Shown here: piece by piece, positions 47,808-58,218 of the stretch
How the letters are laid out: each line of letters starts with the position of its first letter
Numbering within the stretch: position 1 is the stretch's first letter
Assembly (NCBI GenBank): GCA_913778495.1
Contig: CAJYVD010000038.1
Location: 1 to 64,000, forward strand
Reading direction: 5' to 3'
Source: an uncultured Pantoea sp.
GTDB taxonomy: Bacteria > Pseudomonadota > Gammaproteobacteria > Enterobacterales > Enterobacteriaceae
DNA: 64,000 nucleotides
Program-made: the position numbers and the translations under genes
Notes under the pieces: generated by a model
Seen by the model: only the letters and a program-made list of their open reading frames with translations
What the model was told of the DNA's origin: nothing
The model's database searches: none

Positions 47808-48383
47808 ATGCTGCTGCTGATTGATAACTACGACTCCTTTACCTGGAATCTCTACCAGTATTTCTGCGAACTGGGCGCAGAGGTGCAGGTGGTGCGCAAC
47901 GATGCCATCACGCTCGACGCGATGGCATCGCTGCCGCTTTCCCACTTGGTCATTTCCCCCGGGCCCTGTACGCCCGATCAATCCGGTATCTCGCTGGAGG
48001 CCATCGGCCATTTTGCCGGACGCGTGCCCATTCTCGGCGTGTGTCTTGGCCATCAAGCCATTGCGCAGGCCTATGGCGCGCGGGTGGTCCGCGCCCGCGA
48101 GGTGATGCACGGCAAAACCTCGATAATTCAGCACACCGGTCAGGGCGTGTTTCGCAATCTCAATCAACCACTTACCGTGACACGCTACCACTCGCTGGTG
48201 GTGGAGCGCGCCTCACTGTCCGCGGAGTTTATGGTCACGGCCTGGAGCCTGCGCGACGGCGAACCGGATGAAATCATGGGCTTTCGTCACCGCACGCTGC
48301 CGCTGGAAGGGGTGCAATTTCATCCCGAGAGCATTCTGAGCGAGCAGGGACATCAGCTGCTGGCGAATTTCTTACGGACATAA
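47808..48383 (+). CDS. pabA: Aminodeoxychorismate synthase glutaminase subunit
   Basis: Class I glutamine amidotransferase that supplies ammonia to PabB for 4-amino-4-deoxychorismate, the precursor of p-aminobenzoate and folate. It has 191 residues. It opens with [18 protein letters not shown]. The nucleophile cysteine is residue 79 in [16 protein letters not shown], and the histidine-glutamate pair lies in [16 protein letters not shown] near 168-170. It is closely related to TrpG, but the context (fic-pabA-argD) and standalone subunit length support pabA. The chorismate substrate comes from the pathway containing aroK and aroB in this window. Confidence 0.96.
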   Translation: MLLLIDNYDSFTWNLYQYFCELGAEVQVVRNDAITLDAMASLPLSHLVISPGPCTPDQSGISLEAIGHFAGRVPILGVCLGHQAIAQAYGARVVRAREVMHGKTSIIQHTGQGVFRNLNQPLTVTRYHSLVVERASLSAEFMVTAWSLRDGEPDEIMGFRHRTLPLEGVQFHPESILSEQGHQLLANFLRT

Positions 48384-48443
48384 GTTATGTTTGCCATTGC
48401 GTGATTTTTTATGCATATTCCATGACTATTATTTCATTGGTGA

Positions 48444-49691
<1,248 letters not shown>

Positions 49692-51767
49692 TCAGCTTTT
49701 GGGTTTGAGCGCGCTGAGCCAGCGGCCGTGATGCGGTCGCTGGCTCCACGCCAACGATGAAAGGGTATGCATCACATTTAGATGCTGCAAGATGCGCTTC
49801 ACGTGCTGTTCCACAATGGTCACTGGCCCTTCGTTAAAATTCTCCGGTGCCTCCAGAATATTGCTGTCGCTCCCCGGTCCATCGTACATCAGTCGCTGTT
49901 GGCAGCGCTGCAGCGCAATTTCACAGGATTGTAGATAGCGCTCCGCCAGCGCGGGCGTCAGCATGGTATGTTCACGCGCCAGAATCGTCATCGCATTGAT
50001 GTGCTCCACAATGAACTGGCTGTGCGTCACCCACATGCGCATATCTTTCAGGTATTGCGTGTTAAACCCCGGTTCACTGGATGCCTGATTGAGTGAGTTG
50101 AACAGCGCATTATGCGCCTGATTCACCCGCACGCGCTGGTACGCCAGTTTTTCCGGTGACTGCTCGGAACCGAGTAACAGGCGCAGCGCGTCCTGATACG
50201 TTTCCAGGGCGTCATGCGCATTGCTGCGCAGCAAGCCACTCTGCCACTGCGGCCAGAGCCAGATCATGCCACCGAACGCAATTAAACAGCCCATCAATGT
50301 GTCCAGCATGCGCGGCAGCAGAAATTCCGCGCCGTTAAGCGCCAGCAGCTGCAACGAATACACCGCCGTGACGGTAAAGCCAATCATCGACCAGCCGTAA
50401 TATTTACGCGTGACCAGATAGCTGGTCAGGGTAATCACCAGCATAAACAGCAGTGCGATCGATTCCGGCACGGCAAAGCGCAGCGAGGCCGCCGCGATCA
50501 GCAAGCCCGCAAAGGTGCCCAGCGCGCGGTGCTGAATGCGAACGCGCGTCGCGCTATAGCCGTTTTGGCTGACAAACAAGATGGTCATCAGAATCCAGTA
50601 CGGTTTGGGAAGGTTAAAAAACAGCGCCAGGGCGCTGCCAAACATCAGCATCACCGCAAAGCGGGCCGCGGTGCGCAGGGCTGCCGAACGCCACGATAAA
50701 TAGCTGCGCAGCGCGGCGAGCAGCGGCAGACGACGCTGCCGATCGGCCATCAGATCGCGCGTATAAAGCGGCCGCTGCGTGCGTAAAACGCGCGCAATAC
50801 GGCTAAAGTGATAAAAGCAGAAGTGCCCCACCGGATTGTCGGGATGCTGGCGGGCAATCTTCTCCAGCGCGCCCAGCGGCTTCTCCATCTCAAAGCGCGG
50901 TGGGATCTGATGATACAAAATGGCGTCGGCCAACCGCCGCAGGCGTGCAGAGATGATATTGGCATTCCAGCGGATCACCGCCTCGGCGTGACTCTGCTCC
51001 ACCAGCTTTTGCACTTCCTCGGGCTGATGCAGGCTGACCGCGATGTGCTCCTGCAAATCCAGCGCCACCTGAAAAGCGCGCGTGAGGTGCTTATGGCTGT
51101 TATCGCGATTAGCAGACAGCATATGCATCTGCTGATAGCAGGTGTTAATCAAATCCACGGCTTTCTGCTGACGCGCCAGCAGCGGCGGCAGCGCGGTTTC
51201 CGGATCGGTCAGTTGGGTGAGCAGGCTGTATTTGGCGTCGCAATAGTCAGCCAGCTCCCGGTAGAGCAAACTGAGCGTTTCACGCATCGGCTGCTCTTTC
51301 CACAGCCAGAACCAGAAGCCGTTAAACGCGCCGTACCACAGCGTACCGCCGATGTAGAGCAGCGGTGGCACCCAGAGCGGCATACGGCCAATCAAGCTGA
51401 GGGTAAAGATTGCGGCAATCAGCGTGCCGGGCAGCAGACGACCGTGTAGCGGACTGATTTCACCGGTGACACCGACCAGCAAAGGCAGCACTAGCAGCAC
51501 CAGCGGCAGCGGGATAGCCCAGGCGGTGAGCAACTGCACAAGGAAACTGCCGGTGGCAAACAGCGTACCGCCCACGATCAGGCGTTTGAAGAAGCGTTTG
51601 TGGGGCGTATCCAGGCCGGCGATATTGCAGCAAGCCGGCACCAGCGAAAACAGCAGCCCCTTTTGCAGATCGCCAAACAGCCAGCCGAGCGCCACGGGTA
51701 AGCAGAGCACCAGCGTTTGCCGCAGGGCATAGTTGACTTCAGGATGGTAGATGATTCGGCGCCACAT
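49692..51767 (-). CDS. yhfK: FUSC-family inner-membrane protein YhfK
   Basis: Membrane protein of 691 residues (E. coli about 696), of the FUSC/YccS-YhfK group related to aromatic-acid efflux proteins; its substrate is unknown. Two hydrophobic blocks are seen: about residues 15-150 (LVLCLPVALGWLFGDLQKG, PLPLVLLVLPLLVGVTGEISPL, LIAAIFTLSLIGRMPLWVPPLLYIGGTLW) and about 365-500 (FAVMLMFGSALALFFNL, FAGLLIAAASLRFAVPESIALLFMLVITLTSYLV, MGCLIAFGGMIWLWPQW). Long soluble helical segments lie between and after them. Located between argD and crp as in E. coli, meeting argD stop to stop with no spacer. Confidence 0.93.
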   Translation of the reverse strand: MWRRIIYHPEVNYALRQTLVLCLPVALGWLFGDLQKGLLFSLVPACCNIAGLDTPHKRFFKRLIVGGTLFATGSFLVQLLTAWAIPLPLVLLVLPLLVGVTGEISPLHGRLLPGTLIAAIFTLSLIGRMPLWVPPLLYIGGTLWYGAFNGFWFWLWKEQPMRETLSLLYRELADYCDAKYSLLTQLTDPETALPPLLARQQKAVDLINTCYQQMHMLSANRDNSHKHLTRAFQVALDLQEHIAVSLHQPEEVQKLVEQSHAEAVIRWNANIISARLRRLADAILYHQIPPRFEMEKPLGALEKIARQHPDNPVGHFCFYHFSRIARVLRTQRPLYTRDLMADRQRRLPLLAALRSYLSWRSAALRTAARFAVMLMFGSALALFFNLPKPYWILMTILFVSQNGYSATRVRIQHRALGTFAGLLIAAASLRFAVPESIALLFMLVITLTSYLVTRKYYGWSMIGFTVTAVYSLQLLALNGAEFLLPRMLDTLMGCLIAFGGMIWLWPQWQSGLLRSNAHDALETYQDALRLLLGSEQSPEKLAYQRVRVNQAHNALFNSLNQASSEPGFNTQYLKDMRMWVTHSQFIVEHINAMTILAREHTMLTPALAERYLQSCEIALQRCQQRLMYDGPGSDSNILEAPENFNEGPVTIVEQHVKRILQHLNVMHTLSSLAWSQRPHHGRWLSALKPKS

Positions 51768-51779
51768 CAGAGCATCATC

Positions 51780-51811
51780 AATAAAGACGGCGTGATGTTG
51801 CCATCACGCCG
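51780..51811 (-). terminator. Terminator of crp
   Basis: CGGCGTGATG (51788-51797) and CATCACGCCG (51802-51811) form a perfect 10-bp stem with a TTGC loop. On the minus strand TCTTTATT follows, a weak T-rich tail, 13 bp after the crp stop. Confidence 0.75.
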
Positions 51812-51823
51812 GGGTGAAACGAC

Positions 51824-52456
51824 TTAGCGGGTGCCGTAGACGACGATGGTTTTGCCGTGTGCGGAAATGAGATTTTGATCTTCCAGCATCTTCAAAATTC
51901 GGCCCACGGTCTCACGGGAGCAGCCCACGATTTGACCAATCTCCTGACGGGTGATTTTGATCTGCATGCCGTCCGGGTGGGTCATTGCATCGGGCTGTTT
52001 AGCCAGATTCAGCAGCGTTTGCGCGATGCGACCGGTGACGTCGAGGAAGGCGAGATTACCGACTTTTTCGGACGTGACTTGCAGGCGACGCGCCATCTGC
52101 GATGACAGACGCATTAAAATATCCGGATTTACCTGAATCAGCTGACGGAATTTTTTGTAGGAAATTTCAGCCACTTCGCAGGCAGTTTTAGCACGTACCC
52201 AAGCGCTACGCTCTTGGCCTTCTTCGAACAGGCCCAGCTCGCCGATGAAATCTCCCTGATTGAGGTAGGAGAGAATCATCTCTTTGCCTTCTTCATCTTT
52301 AATCAGAACCGCGACGGAACCTTTAACGATGTAGTACAGCGTTTCCGCTTTCTCACCCTGGTGGATGAGCGTGCTTTTGGATGGATATTTGTGAATATGG
52401 CAATGGGACAGGAACCATTCGAGTGTAGGGTCTGTTTGCGGTTTGCCGAGAACCAT
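51824..52456 (-). CDS. crp: cAMP receptor protein (catabolite activator)
   Basis: Global cAMP-dependent transcription regulator. It has 210 residues and appears almost identical to E. coli CRP. The cyclic-nucleotide pocket includes [28 protein letters not shown], with the arginine and serine that bind the cAMP phosphate. The dimer helix has T and S in [13 protein letters not shown], and the recognition helix is [15 protein letters not shown] with R, E and R contacting TGTGA. The activating region near 155-164 ([17 protein letters not shown]) is conserved. Divergent from yhfA. CRP-like sites elsewhere in the window (ppiA, possibly glpD) are possible targets. Confidence 0.99.
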   Translation of the reverse strand: MVLGKPQTDPTLEWFLSHCHIHKYPSKSTLIHQGEKAETLYYIVKGSVAVLIKDEEGKEMILSYLNQGDFIGELGLFEEGQERSAWVRAKTACEVAEISYKKFRQLIQVNPDILMRLSSQMARRLQVTSEKVGNLAFLDVTGRIAQTLLNLAKQPDAMTHPDGMQIKITRQEIGQIVGCSRETVGRILKMLEDQNLISAHGKTIVVYGTR

Positions 52457-52757
52457 TCGCTATTATCCTCTGTTGTAATCGTGCCCGAAACACAGGGGCA
52501 GTTTTCCCTGTTAGGCGGGGTAAACGTAAAGCGTTTCCAGTAGGGAACTATTTTTCGGGTGATTCTTAAGCTACGCTTTTGATTCTTCCCGCCTTCGTCT
52601 GCTGCGACGAAAATATTTTCAGCACTGTTTGTAGCACAGCTTTTACGGACTGTCTCCTGTTGTCTCGCTTCAGCAAGTCGCGAAGCGTCTGGATTGCTGT
52701 TTCGCGGGTGACAGCGTAATCTGGCGGCAAACCAGGCGCATCAGGAGACAAAAAAAT
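52457..52757. promoter_or_regulatory. Divergent crp / yhfA control region
   Basis: A 301-bp region with no gene; a 61-codon minus-strand frame (52566-52751) shows no family features. In E. coli crp has a long leader and is autoregulated through CRP and Fis sites here. TGTTTGTAGCACAGC near 52626-52640 and GGGTGACAGCGTAATC near 52707 resemble half-sites, but no complete CRP site could be assigned by eye. Confidence 0.45.
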
Positions 52758-53162
52758 ATGCAGGCACGCGTTAAATGGGTCGAGGGGCTTACCTTTCTCG
52801 GAGAATCCTCATCGGGCCATCAAATTTTGATGGACGGCAACTCCGGCGACAAAGCGCCAAGCCCAATGGAAATGGTGCTGATGGCCGCGGGCGGCTGCAG
52901 CGCCATTGATGTGGTGTCCATTCTGCAAAAAGGCCGCAATGAGGTCGCGGACTGTGAAGTCAAGCTGACCTCCGAGCGCCGCGAAGAAGCGCCGCGTATT
53001 TTTACCCATATCAATCTGCATTTTGTCGTCACCGGCAAAGCGCTGAGCGATAAAGCCGTGGCGCGCGCCGTGGACTTATCCGCCGAGAAGTATTGTTCAG
53101 TGGCGATTATGCTGGGCAAGGGCGTGGAAATCACCCACAGCTATGAAGTGATCGCGCTGTAA
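52758..53162 (+). CDS. yhfA: OsmC-family protein YhfA
   Basis: OsmC/Ohr-fold protein of 134 residues. It begins MQARVKWVEGLTFLGESSSGHQILMDG and contains the family helix MEMVLMAAGGCSAIDVVSILQKGRNEVADCEVKL, with cysteine 46 in GGCSAID and a second cysteine in VADCEVK near 63, positions where OsmC proteins carry redox-active cysteines. A thiol peroxidase-like activity is possible; the function of YhfA itself is not known. Divergent from crp, as in E. coli. The ATG follows AGGAGAC. Confidence 0.93.
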   Translation: MQARVKWVEGLTFLGESSSGHQILMDGNSGDKAPSPMEMVLMAAGGCSAIDVVSILQKGRNEVADCEVKLTSERREEAPRIFTHINLHFVVTGKALSDKAVARAVDLSAEKYCSVAIMLGKGVEITHSYEVIAL

Positions 53163-53187
53163 CGCGTGTGGCCGCCCAGCGGCCGCA
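53163..53187. terminator. Hairpin between yhfA and prkB
   Basis: GTGTGGCCGC and GCGGCCGCAC form a 10-bp stem with one mismatch and a short CCA loop, between convergent genes. There is no T-run. Confidence 0.45.
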
Positions 53188-54057
53188 CTATTCGATGCGT
53201 TTTCCTTCTATCAGGCGCTGCACCAGCGGCGTCATGATCAGCTCCATTGCCAGCCCCATCTTGCCGCCCGGTACCACCAGCGTGTTCATGTGCGAAATAA
53301 AAGAACCCTGTATCATCGCCAGCAAATAAGGGAACGCGATGCCTTCCAGCCCGCGAAAATGGATCACCACGAAGCTTTCATCCAGCGAAGGAATCTCGCG
53401 TGCGGCAAACGGATTGGAGGTGTCCACCGTTGGCACACGCTGGAAGTTGATGTGTGTGCGTGAAAACTGCGGCGTGATGAAGTTAATGTAATCTTCCATT
53501 GAGCGCACCACGGAATCCATCACCGCTTCACGTGAATGGCCGCGCTCGCTGGTGTCGCGCACCAGTTTTTGAATCCACTCAAGGTTAACAATCGGCACCA
53601 CGCCTACCAGCAGGTCCACATGCTCGGCGACGTTATGCTGCTGCGTCACGACGCCGCCGTGCAGCCCTTCGTAAAACAGCACGTCGGTGTTTTCCGGCAG
53701 CGGCTGCCAGGGCGTAAAGGTGCCTGGCACCTGATTCCACGGCACCGCTTCGTCGTAGGTATGCAGGTATTTACGAGACTGGCCCAGCCCGGTTTCACCG
53801 TAGTGCTTGAAGGTGTGCTCGAGCAGGCCGAAGTCGTTGGCCTCGGGGCCAAAATAGCTGATATGGCGTCCGAGATCGCGCGCTTTGCGGATCGCCATGT
53901 CCATCTCGGGCCGCGTGTAGCGGTGAAAGCTGTCACCTTCCACCTCTGCGGCGTGCAGATCAAACTGCTGGAATATTTTGCGGAACGCGAGGCTGGTGGT
54001 GGTGGTTCCGGCACCGCTGGAACCGGTGACGGCGATAACTGGATGCCTGGCTGACAT
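53188..54057 (-). CDS. prkB: Phosphoribulokinase-like protein PrkB
   Basis: P-loop kinase of 289 residues in the phosphoribulokinase/uridine kinase family. The Walker A loop is VTGSSGAGTTTTS at about 10-22, followed by EGDSFHRYTRPEMD near 40-53, a likely catalytic-base region, and the DVLFYEGLHGGVVTQQ Walker B-like segment near 127. Enterobacteria have no RuBisCO cycle, so the true substrate is not known; E. coli PrkB is likewise uncharacterised. Located between yhfA and yheU, with 61 bp to yheU, as in E. coli. Confidence 0.93.
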   Translation of the reverse strand: MSARHPVIAVTGSSGAGTTTTSLAFRKIFQQFDLHAAEVEGDSFHRYTRPEMDMAIRKARDLGRHISYFGPEANDFGLLEHTFKHYGETGLGQSRKYLHTYDEAVPWNQVPGTFTPWQPLPENTDVLFYEGLHGGVVTQQHNVAEHVDLLVGVVPIVNLEWIQKLVRDTSERGHSREAVMDSVVRSMEDYINFITPQFSRTHINFQRVPTVDTSNPFAAREIPSLDESFVVIHFRGLEGIAFPYLLAMIQGSFISHMNTLVVPGGKMGLAMELIMTPLVQRLIEGKRIE

Positions 54058-54118
54058 AACAGCGCTCCCTGTGAAATCCGACGATGAGCATTGTTAACAC
54101 GAATTGCGGCGCGGCGCA

Positions 54119-54337
54119 TTAGCCGCGAAATTCACGCCTCGGCATAATGTTCACGGATTCGTGCAGTTCTGACCACACCAGCACCACCTCGCCCTGTTCG
54201 AGCTGGCGGCGTACGTCGGCCACTTTCTGCGCCAGGCTGCGTTCCTGTTCGCCATAATCGGTGCCTTCGCGCAGCACGAAACTCTCGATCAAATTCTCAA
54301 GGGTCGTTACGTCAAGCTCTTGCCAGGGAATAATCAT
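54119..54337 (-). CDS. yheU: Conserved small protein YheU
   Basis: A 72-residue cytoplasmic protein, acidic and helical, matching E. coli YheU along its whole length ([29 protein letters not shown]...[10 protein letters not shown]). Its function is unknown. ATG 54337 gives the same length as E. coli; the frame is open 18 codons further into yheT, but that part has no counterpart. It starts two bases after the yheT stop, so yheT-yheU are probably cotranscribed, with prkB 61 bp beyond. Confidence 0.94.
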   Translation of the reverse strand: MIIPWQELDVTTLENLIESFVLREGTDYGEQERSLAQKVADVRRQLEQGEVVLVWSELHESVNIMPRREFRG

Positions 54338-54339
54338 GG

Positions 54340-55356
54340 TTAACCGTCCAAATAGGTTGAGAGCCAATCCGGTACGCGCTGCTCCAGCCACATTTTCGGC
54401 TTGAGCAGCGAGCCCCCCACGAAGCCAACGTGGCCGCCGTGCTGGGTAAGCTGATACTGAATCGCCGGTGCCAACTGCGCGGGCAGGGGGATCACCGCAT
54501 CGGTCATGAAGGGATCGTCTTTGGCATGGATAATCAATAGCGGTTTGCGCACGCCGGTTAACAGCGGCAGAGCGCTGGCACGTTGATAATAGTCGCCAGC
54601 GTCAATAAAGCCATGCGCGCGCGCCGTAATCGCATCGTCAAACTCGCGCAGTCGACGAAAGGTGCGCAGCTGACGCAGATCCACCGGCAGCGTGCCGGGC
54701 CAGGCGCGCAGTTTGCGCGTGGCGTTCTTTTTCAGCTGGCTCAGCAGGTAATGCTGATAAAAGCGGGAGAATCCCACTTCCAGCTTCTGACTGCACGGTT
54801 CGAGCGCCAGCGGCGCAGAGATGGCGACCGCGGCGTCCAGCGGCGCGTCGTTGCCCTGCAAACCCAGCAGGCAGGCGAGCATATTGCCGCCAAGCGAAAC
54901 GCCAACCGCGGCGGTCGGCACGCGACCCCATTCGCGCTGCAGCCAGTGCAAAAAATAGGTCGCGTCTTCGGTTTCACCAGAGTGGTAGATGCGCTGCAGG
55001 CGATTGGGCTCGCCCCCACAGCCGCGAAAATGCATCACCACCCCCAGCCAGCCGCGCGCCTGGCAAGCCTGCATCAGGCCGTGCGCATAAGGGCTGCGAA
55101 AGTGTCCTTCTAATCCGTGGAACATGACCATGCGCGGTTTATGCCGTGCCTGCGCCGGATCTTCGCTCCACGCCAGGTCGATAAAATCGCCGTCCGGTAA
55201 TTCTAAGCGCTGCCAGTGCGGACGCAGCGTGACGCGGCGGCGCAGCAAGCGAGGCAGCAGCGTTTGCAGATGCGCGTTGGTAAACCCGCGCAGGGGCGTG
55301 AAGTGCTCACCGTCCGGAGGGGCAAAATAGCTGGGGTAAAGGCTTGTCTGATGCAT
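54340..55356 (-). CDS. yheT: Alpha/beta hydrolase YheT
   Basis: Predicted esterase/lipase-type hydrolase of 338 residues, close to E. coli YheT. The oxyanion segment is [20 protein letters not shown] near 75-94, the nucleophile serine lies in [16 protein letters not shown] near 146, an aspartate in [13 protein letters not shown] near 277, and the histidine in [11 protein letters not shown] near 304. The natural substrate is unknown. In E. coli yheS follows directly upstream on the same strand; here 6.8 kb of other genes separate yheT from yheS. Confidence 0.95.
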   Translation of the reverse strand: MHQTSLYPSYFAPPDGEHFTPLRGFTNAHLQTLLPRLLRRRVTLRPHWQRLELPDGDFIDLAWSEDPAQARHKPRMVMFHGLEGHFRSPYAHGLMQACQARGWLGVVMHFRGCGGEPNRLQRIYHSGETEDATYFLHWLQREWGRVPTAAVGVSLGGNMLACLLGLQGNDAPLDAAVAISAPLALEPCSQKLEVGFSRFYQHYLLSQLKKNATRKLRAWPGTLPVDLRQLRTFRRLREFDDAITARAHGFIDAGDYYQRASALPLLTGVRKPLLIIHAKDDPFMTDAVIPLPAQLAPAIQYQLTQHGGHVGFVGGSLLKPKMWLEQRVPDWLSTYLDG

Positions 55357-55416
55357 AACTCGCTGATAGCTTCGATAGGTTGTCTGCGTTTTGGGGTGAG
55401 GAGCACCCGAATATTC

Positions 55417-56019
55417 ATGGAACTGAGTCTGTTTTTCTCAATGCTGGGCTTTTTATGGGTCGCTGCCATCACACCGGGCCCCAATAATATGTTACTTACC
55501 GCCTCGGGTGCTAATTTTGGTTTCCTGCGCACGCTGCCGCTGCTGCTGGGGATCATGATCGGTATGCAGGTGATGCTGCTGATGGTGGCGTTCGGGGTCG
55601 GCAGTCTGATCCTGCTTTATCCGTCGCTGCATCTGGTGCTGAAAATTGCGGGAAGCCTTTATCTACTGTGGCTGGCGTGGAAAATCACGACCGCCAAGTA
55701 CGAGACGCTGGATACGCAGCGACCCGACGCTGCTCAAATGCCGTTCTGGCAGGGCGGATTACTGCAGTTGATTAACCCGAAAGCGTGGCTGATGGCGCTG
55801 GGCGCGGTGGCCAGTTTTAGCCTGAGCGGCGCCGCCTATCTGCACTCGGTGCTGGCGATCAGCGTGGGCATGGCGCTGGTGAATCTGGTGTCCGGCCTGA
55901 TCTGGATCGGTTTTGGCTCGCTGATTGGTCGGCTACTGCACAGCCCGCGCGCCTGGCGGGGCTTTAACGTGTTTATGGGCGCGCTGACCGCCGCCTGCGT
56001 CCTGCTGATTTGGTTTTGA
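55417..56019 (+). CDS. LysE/RhtB-family amino-acid exporter
   Basis: Inner-membrane exporter-like protein of 200 residues with five to six hydrophobic helices: FFSMLGFLWVAAITPGPNNMLL (with the family's ITPGPN motif near residue 18), TLPLLLGIMIGMQVMLLMVAFGVGSL, VLKIAGSLYLLWLAWKI, LLQLINPKAWLMALGAVASF, VLAISVGMALVNLVSGLIWIGFGSLI and FNVFMGALTAACVLLIWF. The substrate cannot be read from sequence. ATG 55417 lacks a well-placed ribosome site (GAGGAG is about 14 bases away), so the start is not firm. Divergent from yheT and convergent with the LacI-type regulator; it belongs to the inserted block. Confidence 0.87.
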   Translation: MELSLFFSMLGFLWVAAITPGPNNMLLTASGANFGFLRTLPLLLGIMIGMQVMLLMVAFGVGSLILLYPSLHLVLKIAGSLYLLWLAWKITTAKYETLDTQRPDAAQMPFWQGGLLQLINPKAWLMALGAVASFSLSGAAYLHSVLAISVGMALVNLVSGLIWIGFGSLIGRLLHSPRAWRGFNVFMGALTAACVLLIWF

Positions 56020-57000
56020 TCAGCTGGAGGCGCGCTCAATGCGCTTCCACGGTAACACCTCGTGCACCACGTCGCTGTGCGGCTGGCGGATACGCTTTAC
56101 CAGCAGCTGCACGCTGCGGGCACCCATCTGATTCATGGGTTGTTCGATGGTTGTTAACGGCGGGTTGAGGCTGCCGGTAAAGGAAATCCCGTCAAACCCT
56201 ACCACGGCAAGGTCTTCCGGTACCCGCAGGCCAGCCTCCAGCGCCGCGTGCACGACGCCTACGGCCAGCACATCAGAGACCGCGAACACCGCATCCGGTC
56301 GCTCGCTCCCCGCAAGCAGCGTCTGCAGCGCCTGGCTGCCCGCTTCGCACGACACCGTTTCTGCATAGGCAACATTGTTAAACGCCAGATCCAGCTCCTC
56401 CAGAGCGGCGCGGTAGCCCGCTTCGCGCTGATGCGAATAGAGATAACGCATATCGCAGTTCACCAGCGCAATACGGCGACAGCCTTTATCCGCCAAATAG
56501 CGCACCGTTTCATAAGCCGCTTCTTTATTGTTGATGGATACGCTGGACGCCGCGATAGCCGGATCGTACTCAGCGCACTGCACCCAAGGCGCATCGCCAA
56601 TCAACGGCTGCAGCTCATGCAAACAGGTGGCCGCATCCATGGTGATCACGCCATCCACCACTTTTCCCGTTAGCAGTGAGAGATAAGCTGATTCGCGATG
56701 AAACTGCGATGCCGAGTTGCAGAGCAAGATGTGATAGCCCTGCGCTTCGGCTTCCGCCTCAATGCCTTGTACCACGCGCGAGCAGAAGGGGTTGGTGATG
56801 TCAGAGATCAGCACCAGCAGCATATGGCTTTGCGAGGTACGCAGCTGGCGCGCCAGCAGATTAGGCTGGTAGTCGCAGATATTTATCGCCGCAAGGACTT
56901 TGTCCCGGGTGTCGGGCCGCACGCCAGGATGCTGATTTAACACCCGCGAAACCGTGGCTTTAGAGACGCCAGCCAGGCGTGCAACTTTCTCAATCGACAT
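56020..57000 (-). CDS. LacI-family transcriptional regulator (CytR-like)
   Basis: LacI/GalR-type regulator of 326 residues. The DNA-binding N-terminus is MSIEKVARLAGVSKATVSRVLNQHPGVRPDTRDKV, followed by the hinge LLARQLRTS and a periplasmic-binding-protein-like effector domain (ISDITNPFCSRVVQGIEAEAEAQGY, AVFAVSDVLAVGVVHAALEAGLRVPEDLAVVGFDGISFTGSLNPPLTTIEQP). The best resemblance I recall is to CytR. The start may instead be ATG 57015, five codons upstream; neither has a clear ribosome site. Divergent from tauA with 236 bp between, containing a strong palindrome. Its ligand is unknown; control of tau genes by a LacI-type protein would be unusual. Confidence 0.9.
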   Translation of the reverse strand: MSIEKVARLAGVSKATVSRVLNQHPGVRPDTRDKVLAAINICDYQPNLLARQLRTSQSHMLLVLISDITNPFCSRVVQGIEAEAEAQGYHILLCNSASQFHRESAYLSLLTGKVVDGVITMDAATCLHELQPLIGDAPWVQCAEYDPAIAASSVSINNKEAAYETVRYLADKGCRRIALVNCDMRYLYSHQREAGYRAALEELDLAFNNVAYAETVSCEAGSQALQTLLAGSERPDAVFAVSDVLAVGVVHAALEAGLRVPEDLAVVGFDGISFTGSLNPPLTTIEQPMNQMGARSVQLLVKRIRQPHSDVVHEVLPWKRIERASS

Positions 57001-57071
57001 TGATGTCAGGACCATGACAGGAAAACAAAATAGTAACCTCTATCAATAACACAGTCGGCATGTGAGCGTAT

Positions 57072-57093
57072 GACATTTTTAGTTAAAAATGTC
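57072..57093. promoter_or_regulatory. Palindrome between the LacI-type gene and tauA
   Basis: GACATTTTTA (57072-57081) and its exact inverse TAAAAATGTC (57084-57093) are separated by GT and followed by GTTTTTG. It could be an operator for the adjacent LacI-type regulator or a small hairpin. LacI-family operators usually have a central CG, which this lacks. Further right, ATAAGGGATAATTTTTAATTCC (57157-57178) is AT-rich in a way that resembles the CysB/Cbl-dependent tau promoter, an impression only. Confidence 0.45.
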
Positions 57094-57236
57094 GTTTTTG
57101 CATTTGCAGCAGGTGCATACCGATACTCAAAGTTGATCTAAGAACCCATTGTCATAAGGGATAATTTTTAATTCCTTTGTGAAACTATCCCCGCTGGCGA
57201 CACTGCCTTCAGCACCTAACCTTGGGGAACATGATG

Positions 57237-58208
57237 ATGGCAATCAGAACAACAATAACGGCGGTCGCGCTTGCCCTGGCGACCTTTCAGGCGCAGGCCG
57301 TGAACGTAACGGTGGCATATCAAACGTCAGCCGAGCCCGCCAAAGTCGCGCAGGCCGATAACACATTCGCGCGGGAAAGCGGTGCGACCGTTGACTGGCG
57401 CAAATTCGACAGCGGCGCCAGCGTCCTGCGCGCGCTGGCTTCCGGCGACGTGCAAATCGGCAATATTGGCTCCAGTCCGCTGGCGGTGGCCGCCACGCAG
57501 CAGCTGCCGATTGAGACATTTTTGCTGGCGTCGCAGCTCGGCAGCTCAGAAGCGCTGGTGGTCAAGAAAAGCGTACGCGACCCCAAAGATTTGATTGGTA
57601 AACGCATCGCGGTGCCGTTTATTTCCACCACGCATTACAGCTTGTTAGCCGCTCTGAAGCACTGGGGCATTAAACCGACCCAAGTGCAGCTGGTTAATCT
57701 CCAGCCGCCCGCGATCGTGGCCGCCTGGCAGCGCGGTGACATTGACGCCGCCTATGTCTGGGCACCGGCCGTCAACGCGCTGGAAAAAGAGGGGCGGGTG
57801 TTGACGGATTCGTCGCAGGTGGCGCAGTGGGGAGCGCCGACGCTGGATGTATGGGTGGTGCGCAAAGACTTCGCCCAGCAGCACCCGGATATTGTTACCG
57901 CCTTTGCCCGCAGCGCCATTGCGGCGCAAAAAGCCTATCTGGACAATCCGGAGGCGTGGCTCAAACAGCCCGATAATCTGAGCAAACTGGCGCGGCTCAG
58001 CGGCGTGCCCGTAAGCGACGTCCCGGCGCTGGTAAAAGGCAATACCTACCTTACCGCGCAACAGCAAGTGGCGCAGCTGGGCCAGCCGGTTAATCAGGCC
58101 ATTGTGGATACCGCGCACTTTCTGAAAGAGCAGGGCAAAGTCCCTGACGCCGCAAGTGATTACAGCAGCTTCACTACGCCGCGTTTTGTTGAACCCTTAA
58201 CGCAGTAA
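57237..58208 (+). CDS. tauA: Taurine ABC transporter substrate-binding protein
   Basis: Periplasmic taurine-binding protein of 323 residues. A signal peptide ([21 protein letters not shown], cleavage before VNVTVAYQ) leads into the binding domain with [44 protein letters not shown] and [28 protein letters not shown]. Three consecutive in-frame ATGs occur at 57231, 57234 and 57237; the last is best spaced from GGGGAA at 57224-57229. First gene of tauABCD. In E. coli the operon is turned on by sulfate starvation through CysB and Cbl. Confidence 0.95.
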   Translation: MAIRTTITAVALALATFQAQAVNVTVAYQTSAEPAKVAQADNTFARESGATVDWRKFDSGASVLRALASGDVQIGNIGSSPLAVAATQQLPIETFLLASQLGSSEALVVKKSVRDPKDLIGKRIAVPFISTTHYSLLAALKHWGIKPTQVQLVNLQPPAIVAAWQRGDIDAAYVWAPAVNALEKEGRVLTDSSQVAQWGAPTLDVWVVRKDFAQQHPDIVTAFARSAIAAQKAYLDNPEAWLKQPDNLSKLARLSGVPVSDVPALVKGNTYLTAQQQVAQLGQPVNQAIVDTAHFLKEQGKVPDAASDYSSFTTPRFVEPLTQ

Positions 58209-58218
58209 CGGAGGCGAT

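Noticed and set aside
52566-52751. 61-codon gene between crp and yhfA
   Set aside because: Falls in the known regulatory region of crp and shows no protein features.
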